This document shows, piece by piece, positions 8,035 through 15,432 of a DNA stretch of 64,000 nucleotides (positions are counted from its first letter, which is position 1; each line of letters starts with the position of its first letter). The position numbers and the translations under genes are program-made. Location: contig JAHZGX010000020.1 in the NCBI GenBank assembly GCA_019420585.1, forward strand, positions 283,448 to 347,447, in the 5' to 3' direction. The notes under the pieces are model-generated. The model saw only the letters and a program-made list of their open reading frames with translations, ran no database searches and was not told the DNA's origin. This DNA comes from Prevotellaceae bacterium (lineage in GTDB: Bacteria > Bacteroidota > Bacteroidia > Bacteroidales > Bacteroidaceae).

Positions 8035-9510
8035 TTATAGTGATTCCAGGAATTTGATGAGCGCGGAGCGGTTTTCGCGGCTCATCTTGGCAAAGAGGTT
8101 CTTTGATGCCTCGCCTTCTCCTCCGTGCCACATGATGGCCTCGGTGAGGTTGCGTGCACGTCCATCGTGCAGGAAGTATGTGTGTGCATTGACCTTCTCT
8201 TGTAGTCCTATGCCCCACAGGGGCGTGGTGCGCCACTCGTTGCCCTGTGCCAGACCGCTCACGTAATGGTCGTCAAGCCCTACGCCCATGATTTCGCTTC
8301 CCATGTCGTGGAGCAGATAGTCGCTGTAGGGATGTATGGTCTGGTTGCCCAGCCAGGGTAGTTCGGTGCCATTGAGCAGTGTGGAGCCTCGCGGCCGGGT
8401 GTGCAGTGTGGTGACGTGGCAAAGGTGGCACTTGGCCTCGTAGAACATCTCCTGTCCGCGCTTCACTTGCGGGTCATTGACGTTGCGGCGTGCGGGGACT
8501 CCCAGTCCCTGCATGTAATAGTCCACGTCTTCCATGTCCTGTGTGCTCACGTCCAGTTGGCTGTAATAAAGCCCCATCATTGATCCGTCCTTCATCTGAC
8601 TCTGCCCCTCGCATATCTCCTCCGGGTAGCGGCTGTTGGTGCATCCCATGTCACTCGAGAATCCAAGTTCCACGGTGAGGTCGGCGTGCTGTGCTTTGTT
8701 GCCGCTGAGCCCCAGTTGCTTGATGCCCCGCTCCATGATGTAGTTGCAGCGTCCGCTGATTCCATATTCGGGGTAATTGCTTTTCTTGGCCAGTTCTTCT
8801 ATCTCGTGACGGTCAAGGGCCATCATCTGCCCCATGCCCACATGCCGCAAAGGGATGCGCACGGTGCAGAATAGATCTTCGGGGGTGATGGGCTGGTCGG
8901 TGTTGCCATAGTTGGCATACCAGTCCTTGATGGTGTATTCGGGGTAGGCTAGTTCGTACTCATCACCATCGGGGAACTGGAAGGTTTGGTAGTTCCAGCG
9001 ACATTCCAGTTTGCCTTCAGCCTTCACCCCATAAATACTCTGGTCGTGTAGTACGCGCCCGTAGTTCTGAAAGAATGCTCCGTTCTTGCGCGTCACATAT
9101 ACCAGCATGCTGCTGAATCCGTACTCGCCGCTGCCAAAGACGGGTGTGCCATCGGGGTCGGTACCTGTCTGAGTCCACAAGGCAGGCTTGGTACGCCCTG
9201 CATTGCGGTGGCACGAACCGCAACTGTAACCGGCATATACCGGTCCCAGTCCGTTGCTTTGTGAGCGTGCATCGTCATAGAGTCTGTCCCCTTTGGTGAA
9301 TCGCTTCTGGTTGGCGGGTATGCTTGATACCCAGTCGGCGTCCGTATCATAGGCGAAAGAAGAATTTATGAAGTTGGTGGACGTGCCGGCACTGAGTGCG
9401 TAACCTTCGGGGATTTCTATGTCTGTGACGTCAAAGGTATCGTTGTCCTCGCAACTGGCCAGGCCGCAAAGGAGCATGACGGACAGGGATGACAATAGAA
9501 ATTTGTTCAT
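8035..9510 (-). CDS. Di-heme oxidoreductase (DHOR) family protein
   Basis: Protein of 491 residues whose N-terminus (MNKFLLSSLSVMLLCGLASC) is a lipoprotein signal. It has two heme c motifs, CGSCH near residue 99 and CHLCH near residue 353, and a long C-terminal block 'GIGLQEKVNAHTYFLHDGRA...AIMWHGGEGE' that is characteristic of the di-haem oxidoreductase/putative peroxidase family (DUF1111-type). In other bacteria this family travels with imelysin in iron-regulated operons, as here. It probably acts on the outer face of a membrane in metal reduction or oxidation; the substrate is not known. Maturation requires a cytochrome c assembly system such as the CcsBA protein at 2851-4698. Confidence 0.88.
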   Translation of the reverse strand: MNKFLLSSLSVMLLCGLASCEDNDTFDVTDIEIPEGYALSAGTSTNFINSSFAYDTDADWVSSIPANQKRFTKGDRLYDDARSQSNGLGPVYAGYSCGSCHRNAGRTKPALWTQTGTDPDGTPVFGSGEYGFSSMLVYVTRKNGAFFQNYGRVLHDQSIYGVKAEGKLECRWNYQTFQFPDGDEYELAYPEYTIKDWYANYGNTDQPITPEDLFCTVRIPLRHVGMGQMMALDRHEIEELAKKSNYPEYGISGRCNYIMERGIKQLGLSGNKAQHADLTVELGFSSDMGCTNSRYPEEICEGQSQMKDGSMMGLYYSQLDVSTQDMEDVDYYMQGLGVPARRNVNDPQVKRGQEMFYEAKCHLCHVTTLHTRPRGSTLLNGTELPWLGNQTIHPYSDYLLHDMGSEIMGVGLDDHYVSGLAQGNEWRTTPLWGIGLQEKVNAHTYFLHDGRARNLTEAIMWHGGEGEASKNLFAKMSRENRSALIKFLESL

Positions 9511-9537
9511 GTCTCTGATGTGTGGTTCTCTTTATAT

Positions 9538-9586
9538 CGCAGAAGTGAATGTAGAAACCACCGATTCCTACATCCACTTTCCTGCG
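9538..9586 (-). other. Imperfect hairpin between imelysin and DHOR genes
   Basis: CGCAG-AAGTG-ATGTAG (from 9538) pairs with CTACAT-CCACTT-CCTGCG (to 9586), giving a stem of about 17 pairs with two single-base bulges. It sits in the 120-base gap inside an otherwise tight operon. It may be a partial terminator or an RNA processing site that sets the ratio of imelysin to downstream proteins. Confidence 0.4.
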
Positions 9587-9630
9587 TCATGTTATGCTTG
9601 TCTGTTGTTCTTCTCTTATGGCTTCTGGCG

Positions 9631-10839
9631 TTATTCGCCGAGTGCGCGCGGGGCGCCGTTATAGAAGAGCAGGAATTCCAGAGTATGGAACCCACGTACG
9701 TTCTGTACTGCGGAAATCGTTTCGTCATCCTCATCGAACTCGCCATCCCAAGTCATGTCGTCGAAATTGCCACTTGCCAACTTGTTCTTGAGTGCTTCCA
9801 CGTCCAGAGGCCAAGAGTCCATGTTGGGGTCGAGACCTTTTTCAGCCACGGGGCCAAAAAGGAATGCCTCGCTGGTTTCCCAAGGTTCACGGGCGTTGAT
9901 CCAGTTTGCAGCTGCAGTCTTGAAGGCCTGATTCACGTCATCTGCAGTCTTCGTGCCGGCTTTGTACTCGGTGGCAGTGTTGGCCAAAGTGCGGATGGAG
10001 GTGTTCAGAGCCGTATTGGCCGACAGCAGGTCGGCGTAAGTGGGCAGCACCACATGGTCGGTGTAATTGATGATGATGGGCTTGAGATCTTCCTCGCTGG
10101 CGGCTGTCATCACGGGCTTGAGGTCATTGCTGAGAGCCTTCTCCAGTACTGCGCATGCATCTTGGGCTGCTGTCACCGTGTTGCTGCCCAGATAACTGCG
10201 CAGGGGACTTTTGATGCCTTGGATGGCGTTGACGGCAGTGTTGATTTTGGTTATGACGCTGTTGTACAGCGAAATGTTGTTTTCTTTCAGGTATGAGGCG
10301 ATAGAATTGGGAGCCTCTTGGCCGTTGCGTGTGCCGTAAACGGCGTTGCGGATGGAACGGATGTTGTTTGTGTAGTCGTCAATGGAGTGGAAACTGTACC
10401 ATGATTCCACTGCGTAAACCGCATCTTCGTACTTTCCCTGCTCCCACAAGTCGCGTGGCTCGCCTATCTTGGCCGTTCCCACTTCGTTGGCGATGTCGGC
10501 ACAACCCTCAATGATCTGCTGTATGCAGTTGCTGTAACTGGCATAGGTCTTGCCGCTTCCTGGGTTCTTGAACTGCTCGGCATAAGCCTCGCCGCCGTTG
10601 TAACTGTCGGTCCAGGCATTTTTCAGGTCAGAGGCATCCTTGGTCAGCAGGTTTGCCACCTGCACGCTGTACTGCACCCAATTGGTCAGGTTTTCGTTGG
10701 TGACGGCAGTCCTGTCCTCCTCGAAGTTCACGTCGGCGATACCCTCGGGAATCGTTTTCTCCTTGTTCTCTTCTTCACAGGCAGTGAAGGTGGCCAGGCC
10801 TATAGCCAGCAGGCCTGTTAGGAATAAATTCTTCTTCAT
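9631..10839 (-). CDS. Imelysin-family lipoprotein
   Basis: Lipoprotein of 402 residues (signal MKKNLFLTGLLAIGLATFTAC, cysteine at 21). The body is acidic and all-helical. Near the C-terminus is 'GFHTLEFLLF', the GxHxxE motif that defines the imelysin family and is the putative metal site. Imelysin proteins (IrpA/ICMP/EfeM-like) are periplasmic or surface proteins linked to iron acquisition. Although the founding name says peptidase, catalytic activity is doubtful. It lies between an outer-membrane barrel and a di-heme oxidoreductase, the conserved imelysin-DHOR arrangement. Confidence 0.88.
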   Translation of the reverse strand: MKKNLFLTGLLAIGLATFTACEEENKEKTIPEGIADVNFEEDRTAVTNENLTNWVQYSVQVANLLTKDASDLKNAWTDSYNGGEAYAEQFKNPGSGKTYASYSNCIQQIIEGCADIANEVGTAKIGEPRDLWEQGKYEDAVYAVESWYSFHSIDDYTNNIRSIRNAVYGTRNGQEAPNSIASYLKENNISLYNSVITKINTAVNAIQGIKSPLRSYLGSNTVTAAQDACAVLEKALSNDLKPVMTAASEEDLKPIIINYTDHVVLPTYADLLSANTALNTSIRTLANTATEYKAGTKTADDVNQAFKTAAANWINAREPWETSEAFLFGPVAEKGLDPNMDSWPLDVEALKNKLASGNFDDMTWDGEFDEDDETISAVQNVRGFHTLEFLLFYNGAPRALGE

Positions 10840-10877
10840 TTTGTAACGTTTTTATGATGGTATGATATTCTTGTTCT

Positions 10878-12314
10878 TCACTTCTTGCGCAGTGCATCGA
10901 TTTCCCGCTGCATCTGCTCCAGACGGGCGTTCATCTCATCGATGGTGCTCTGCTGGTTCTTCAACTGCTTGCGTGCACGGATGTCCCTGACGGTGCGGTC
11001 GGAGAAAAACCATCCTGTGAATGCCACTCCCAGTGCAAACTCATTCTCGTTGTTATAGGCGCCCCCGCCTATCTTGCGCTTGGTGTAATCGGCCTTGACG
11101 ACCAAGTATGGCAGCGGACAGTAGTTGATACCGGCTACCCACATGTTGGTCTTCAGACGTGTGTCGGCGGGAGTGTTGCAGTATTTGTCCACCACTACTT
11201 TCTCCTGGGGGTTGTAATACTCATAGCGGAAGAAGGGCGTCAGATCAGGCATCTTCTCGTTGTTCACGAAGCCTTTAAGCCGGAGTCCAGCCTCTCCTCC
11301 GTAACTCACGGCCTTCTCCGCCACCGGAGCCGTGCGTGCATAAGGAGACAGGTTGCTCAATTTGCTGTTTTTATCGCTCACTCTGGAACTGTTGGAGAGA
11401 TGCCCCTGCATCATATTGGCACGAGCCACCACCCACTGGTTCATGTATTGCGCGTCTACGCTCCATATGCGTACCGGTGCCTTGAAATTATAGGTGTGTG
11501 GCTTGTCAGCATTGCTTCCCACGTTGCGGCAATAATAGAAACTGCCACCGAGGCGCAACCCCGGTATGCCCCTGTAATTGAGCCTGCCCACATAGCCGGG
11601 GCTGGTAAAGTTATCCTCTTCAAAGATTCGGTTGTTGGCCTCACCTGCCCAGTTGTTGCGGTTGAAGCCGTTTGCGTTGAGGCCTGCAACCACCATGGCT
11701 TCATAGTCGAAACTTGCCCACTTGCGGCCGAATTGTCCGCGGATTTCCGCTCCGGTGGCGTGCCATGTGTTGGGAATGATGCTTGTCTCGCCTTCAGGAC
11801 GCACCGTTCCAAAAAAGAGGATGGGTTCGTGATGGGTGTTTGTCAGCCCTATGGGTACAATCATATGTCCCACGCGCACGTTGAAGGCATTGTTCATGTG
11901 GTAGGTGATGTGGAACTGTTCCAAAGCCACCTCGCCTCCCTTTTCCACCTCAGTCTCGTACTCGCCGTTTTCCGTGTTTTCTATCTCGTATTCAGTGCCT
12001 ACTCCGCCGGCCTCGAATTCGATTTCCATGCCCAGTGCCCAGTGTTTGCTGAACTTGTAGTCGCCTGCTATCACGAAACGCGGCATGGAGATGGTGTTGC
12101 GTTTCATCTTGGTGTTTCCCGAACTGGTGCCCTTGAAACGATTGATACCGTAGTTCTTGAAGGCTCCCACCAGTTCGCCGTATCCGCCTATGCGGTAACG
12201 GTCGAAACTGTCAAATTCCGTGCTGTCGGCATTCCACTGCGCTTTTACCTGCCCACCCAAGGCAAGTGCCAGGGCGAGTCCGCCCAGCCTGATGACGCGT
12301 TGTCTTGTTCTCAT
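10878..12314 (-). CDS. Outer-membrane beta-barrel protein with C-terminal coiled coil
   Basis: Protein of 478 residues with signal peptide (MRTRQRVIRLGGLALALALGG...AQ). Barrel-like strands ('IGGYGELVGAF', 'FRVGHMIVPIGLTNTHHEPIL', 'FFRYEYYNP') resemble the phosphate-selective porin type. After the final barrel strand 'LGVAFTGWFF' comes a charged helical tail of about 40 residues with heptads ('ATIDEMNARLEQMQREIDAL'-like), an unusual position for a coiled coil in a porin. The frame extends upstream to 12440, but ATG 12314 gives the signal peptide and lies 25 bases from a TAATTTTG element. It is the first gene of the imelysin operon and may be its outer-membrane channel. Confidence 0.8.
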   Translation of the reverse strand: MRTRQRVIRLGGLALALALGGQVKAQWNADSTEFDSFDRYRIGGYGELVGAFKNYGINRFKGTSSGNTKMKRNTISMPRFVIAGDYKFSKHWALGMEIEFEAGGVGTEYEIENTENGEYETEVEKGGEVALEQFHITYHMNNAFNVRVGHMIVPIGLTNTHHEPILFFGTVRPEGETSIIPNTWHATGAEIRGQFGRKWASFDYEAMVVAGLNANGFNRNNWAGEANNRIFEEDNFTSPGYVGRLNYRGIPGLRLGGSFYYCRNVGSNADKPHTYNFKAPVRIWSVDAQYMNQWVVARANMMQGHLSNSSRVSDKNSKLSNLSPYARTAPVAEKAVSYGGEAGLRLKGFVNNEKMPDLTPFFRYEYYNPQEKVVVDKYCNTPADTRLKTNMWVAGINYCPLPYLVVKADYTKRKIGGGAYNNENEFALGVAFTGWFFSDRTVRDIRARKQLKNQQSTIDEMNARLEQMQREIDALRKK

Positions 12315-12338
12315 GTTTGCTTGCTTGTTTTGTCGGTG

Positions 12339-12346
12339 CAAAATTA
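12339..12346 (-). promoter_or_regulatory. -7 promoter element of the heme/iron operon
   Basis: The minus strand reads TAATTTTG, matching TAnnTTTG. The predicted leader is about 18 nt. It lies about 155 bases from the divergent promoter of the hemerythrin-LuxR regulator. Confidence 0.55.
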
Positions 12347-12500
12347 TTTCGACTTTGCAAGCCCCGCAATACACACTTTTTATGATTTTCCTCCGCATAG
12401 GAGAGGCGTGCGGATACCTAAAAGTGGTGAAAATAGACATCCTGGGGTTTCCTTCGCGGCGATTTTCTTCCCGGCATCATCGCTGATTCTGTGAATTTCG

Positions 12501-12508
12501 TAACTTTG
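12501..12508 (+). promoter_or_regulatory. -7 promoter element of the hemerythrin-LuxR regulator
   Basis: TAACTTTG is a full match to TAnnTTTG. Transcription would start near 12514. This rules out the upstream GTG at 12491 as a start codon, since it would lie outside the mRNA, and supports the ATG at 12533. Confidence 0.6.
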
Positions 12509-12532
12509 TGGTGGAAAAAAGTTAGAAGGTTT

Positions 12533-13504
12533 ATGACGGAGAAGTATCATGAAAGCGACCCGATGAGTGATGTCATCAGTGATGATTACCGCATGCTGCA
12601 AATCCTAAGTAGGTTCGGTATAACCCTCGGGTTTGGCGACAAGAGTGTATCGGCCACCTGCAAGGAAGCCGGTGTGGATGTGCCCACATTCCTGACTGTG
12701 GTCAACTATGTCAAGGATCCCACGCACGCTCACATCAATGATATGGTGGAGCAGGTGAGTCTGCCTGCCCTGATGAAATATCTGAAGAACTCTCACAGTT
12801 ACTTCGTGGATTTCCGCCTGCCAGGCATACGCAGGCGGCTTATTGAGGCTCTGGACTGCTCAGCAGGCAATCAACTCGCTTTTCTCATACTGAAATTCTA
12901 TGACGAGTATGCAGCCGAGGTGGCGCGCCACATGGAGTATGAGAACACCCACGTGCATCCTTATGTGGAGAGTCTGCTGCAAGGAATACTGCCCGAGGAA
13001 ACCTTTGCCTCGGTGGTGAACCAGCACAGTAACAACCATCTCTCCATCGAAAAGAGCATATCGGAACTGAAGAGCATCATCATCAAGTATTATCCCAATG
13101 ACAGTAACGCCCAGTTGATGGGCGAGGTGCTGATGGACATATTCATGACTGAGGAGGACCTGCAGACGCATTGCCACATGGAGGATACGCTCTTCTCGGA
13201 GTGTGTACACAGCCTGGAGGAGCAGGTGCGCGAGCGGGGCGATGCTGGCAAAGCCGATGATGAAGAGGTGGCTGTGCCTCAGTCGTCACAGGATGGGCTG
13301 AGTGAAAGGGAGAAGCAGATTATTGTGCAACTTGTGGAAGGCAAGAGCAACAAAGAGGTGGCCGAGGCGCTCTTCATCTCGGTGAACACCGTGATGACTC
13401 ACAGACGCAACATAAGCCGCAAGTTGCAGATACATAGCACGGCCGGGTTGACCATCTATGCCATCGTGAACGGCTTGGTCAAACTGGAAGACTTGAAACT
13501 TTGA
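12533..13504 (+). CDS. Hemerythrin/RIC-like sensor domain fused to LuxR-type HTH regulator
   Basis: Transcription regulator of 323 residues. Residues 15-62 resemble the ScdA_N/DUF542 domain of RIC (YtfE/ScdA) iron-centre repair proteins, but the usual Cys-Cys pair is replaced by 'LGFGDKS'. Residues 80-230 form a four-helix hemerythrin-like domain with His88, His133, Glu137, His165, His213 and Glu217. These match the order and nearly the spacing of the E. coli YtfE di-iron ligands (84, 129, 133, 160, 204, 208). Residues 255-315 ('LSEREKQIIVQLVEGKSNKEVAEAL...') are a LuxR/GerE helix-turn-helix. Inference: it senses oxygen, NO or iron through a di-iron centre and controls transcription, possibly of the divergent imelysin operon. 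The purine-rich AGAAGG precedes the ATG by 5 bases. Confidence 0.85.
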   Translation: MTEKYHESDPMSDVISDDYRMLQILSRFGITLGFGDKSVSATCKEAGVDVPTFLTVVNYVKDPTHAHINDMVEQVSLPALMKYLKNSHSYFVDFRLPGIRRRLIEALDCSAGNQLAFLILKFYDEYAAEVARHMEYENTHVHPYVESLLQGILPEETFASVVNQHSNNHLSIEKSISELKSIIIKYYPNDSNAQLMGEVLMDIFMTEEDLQTHCHMEDTLFSECVHSLEEQVRERGDAGKADDEEVAVPQSSQDGLSEREKQIIVQLVEGKSNKEVAEALFISVNTVMTHRRNISRKLQIHSTAGLTIYAIVNGLVKLEDLKL

Positions 13505-14429
13505 TGCCGAACTGCGGGCTGATGTAGTTGTCAACACTTTGGCATGCGTTGCCTGAGAAAGAGCAGGCCGTGGCCAGGACATGCTGCCATTCTTCCATGC
13601 TGAGGGAAGGCAGCATGTCCTTTTTTATGTCCTTCCAGATGAGGCAGCATGAGAGTCCTGCGTTGAAGTTGTCTCCTGCTCCCACAGCACTTACCACATT
13701 GCTGACTTTCGGGACGGGCACACGAAGAGTCTGCCCGGGCAGGCAGAGCGTTACATCATCTGCCCCGTTGGTGCAGATGAATATGGGACACAGGCTGTGT
13801 ATGTGCTGCTCATAGATGCTTGTTGCTTCCCTCTCACCGAAGAGCACTTGGAAGTCGTCGGCACTGCCACGTACAATGGTGCTCCGTCGGCAGTTGTCCT
13901 GTATGGTAGGCCACAGGCTTTCCAGTTCATGGCTGTGGCTGCTGCGGAAGTTGATGTCGTAATAGATGATGGCTCCTCCTGCCTCTGCCTGCCCCAGCAT
14001 GTCTTCCACCAGCGGACGCATGCCTTGGCATGAGGCGTAATATGAGCCGAAGATGAGCACGTCATCGGTATTTACCTGCGGCAGTGTCCACTGTTTGGGC
14101 GCTTCCGGCTTTTGCTTGTAAAATACGTAGGAGGCATCTCCGTTGCCGTCCAGATAGGCCAGGCTCACCGCGCTCTTCACCTCTTGGCGCATGGGGCAGA
14201 AGGCTGTGTCTACGTGGTTGGCGCGCATGAAGTCCAGCGTCTGCCGTCCTACCATGTCCGCCCCCGTGTCACCCACGAACACGCAAGGCACTCCCGCGCG
14301 CCCCACGCTTACTATGCTGTTGAAACTGCTGCCTCCATGCACGGCAGCCTGAGGCTGTCCGTTGCGGAATATGATGTCCATGATGGTTTCACCCATCCCT
14401 ATCACCTTGCGCTTGCTGGTTCTCTCCAT
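13479..14429 (-). CDS. PfkB-family carbohydrate kinase
   Basis: ATP-dependent sugar kinase of 316 residues. The N-terminal signature 'VHGGSSFNSIVSVGRAG' (29-46) forms the substrate site. The C-terminal PfkB signature carries the anion hole and catalytic Asp253 in 'VGAGDNFNAG'. Length and pattern suit fructokinase, ribokinase or related hexose kinases; the exact sugar cannot be assigned. The 3' end overlaps the 3' end of the convergent hemerythrin-LuxR gene by 26 bases. It starts 23 bases after the patatin gene and is probably co-transcribed with it. Confidence 0.85.
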   Translation of the reverse strand: MERTSKRKVIGMGETIMDIIFRNGQPQAAVHGGSSFNSIVSVGRAGVPCVFVGDTGADMVGRQTLDFMRANHVDTAFCPMRQEVKSAVSLAYLDGNGDASYVFYKQKPEAPKQWTLPQVNTDDVLIFGSYYASCQGMRPLVEDMLGQAEAGGAIIYYDINFRSSHSHELESLWPTIQDNCRRSTIVRGSADDFQVLFGEREATSIYEQHIHSLCPIFICTNGADDVTLCLPGQTLRVPVPKVSNVVSAVGAGDNFNAGLSCCLIWKDIKKDMLPSLSMEEWQHVLATACSFSGNACQSVDNYISPQFGIKVSSLPV

Positions 14430-14452
14430 TGCTTGTGTGTATGTCCTGTGTC

Positions 14453-15304
14453 CTAGTCCTTGTTCATAAACTCCTTGATGCGTGGCAGTGCTTTTGTGGC
14501 AGCCTCGCGTCCCATACGGTACACCAGTTCCATGCGTTTCTTGCTTTGCTGTACCCGTCCTATGGGCAGTATGTCCTGGGGATAGATGACCAGTGCGTTG
14601 CCTTGTTTCTCCTGATTGCGCAGGTAGTCCAGTTGCTCGTTGTACATGAGATGCCGCCGGTTCATGGCTTCCGTGATGTGCGGGTAGCGTTTCATCAGCA
14701 GATGGAAGAGCGGCATCAGGCGTGTCTGTTCCTTGCGGAAGCCTTCGGGTTGCGTGAGCACCACCACGCAGCGCCCGTATCCCTCCTCTTGAAAATGCTT
14801 CAGGGGGATTGAGTCGGCAATGCCACCATCGAGCAGGGTGCGTCCTCCTACCTGTACCGGTCTTGACACAATGGGCATGGAGGCTGAGGCGCGCAGCCAG
14901 TCCATGCCTTCCCCGCGCAGGCTGTCAAGCCGCTTGTATACAGCCTCTCCCGTGAGTGCATCGGTGCATACCACCTGAAACTCAGTGTTGTCCTGCTCAA
15001 AGCGGTCATAGTCGAAAAGGTCATACTTGTCGGGCACGGTGCGGTAGCAGAAGCGTGCGTTCACCAAGTCGCCGCTGGTGACGAGGCTGAATGCTCCCAT
15101 GTAACGCAGGTCGTTACGGAAACGTATGCTGTAGCGCAGGGCGCGTGAGGGTTGGTGTGACTTGAAGTTGCATCCGAACGTGGCTCCGGCCGATACGCCT
15201 ATCATGCCGTCGAAGTGCACTCCTTCCTCCATCATCACGTCTGTCACGCCCACGGTGAACATACCCCGCAGTCCTCCTCCTTCCAGTACCAGTCCTTTTT
15301 TCAT
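14453..15304 (-). CDS. Patatin-like phospholipase (YjjU type)
   Basis: Predicted cytoplasmic serine lipase/acyl hydrolase of 283 residues. The glycine-rich oxyanion segment 'EGGGLRGMF' (8-16), nucleophile motif GVSAG with Ser38, and Asp159 in 'LLDGGIADS' make up the patatin Ser-Asp dyad. The C-terminal half ('RKEQTRLMPLFHLLMKRYP...') matches the bacterial YjjU-like subgroup. No signal peptide is visible. It is the first gene of an operon with the PfkB kinase, transcribed from a promoter that diverges from the helicase promoter. Confidence 0.87.
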   Translation of the reverse strand: MKKGLVLEGGGLRGMFTVGVTDVMMEEGVHFDGMIGVSAGATFGCNFKSHQPSRALRYSIRFRNDLRYMGAFSLVTSGDLVNARFCYRTVPDKYDLFDYDRFEQDNTEFQVVCTDALTGEAVYKRLDSLRGEGMDWLRASASMPIVSRPVQVGGRTLLDGGIADSIPLKHFQEEGYGRCVVVLTQPEGFRKEQTRLMPLFHLLMKRYPHITEAMNRRHLMYNEQLDYLRNQEKQGNALVIYPQDILPIGRVQQSKKRMELVYRMGREAATKALPRIKEFMNKD

Positions 15305-15366
15305 GTCTCTCTTTTATTCGTACGGGTGTTTTGGCCTGTTGGAGCCACCCGTTTGTGTTTGGGATA

Positions 15367-15374
15367 CAAAAGTA
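15367..15374 (-). promoter_or_regulatory. -7 promoter element of the patatin-pfkB operon
   Basis: The minus strand reads TACTTTTG (TAnnTTTG). The predicted leader is about 55 nt. It is divergent from the helicase promoter 43 bases away. Confidence 0.5.
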
Positions 15375-15416
15375 TTGATTTTCTGTGTTGTGCCGCACTG
15401 AAACGGAAAAAATGGC

Positions 15417-15424
15417 TACCTTTG
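15417..15424 (+). promoter_or_regulatory. -7 promoter element of the helicase-S46 operon
   Basis: TACCTTTG matches TAnnTTTG. It lies inside the longest open frame, which argues that the in-frame starts at 15385 and 15412 are not used and that translation begins at ATG 15433 with almost no leader. Confidence 0.5.
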
Positions 15425-15432
15425 CACCGAAA

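Noticed and set aside
12491..12532. GTG start for the hemerythrin-LuxR gene
   Set aside because: It overlaps the TAACTTTG promoter element and would not be in the mRNA.
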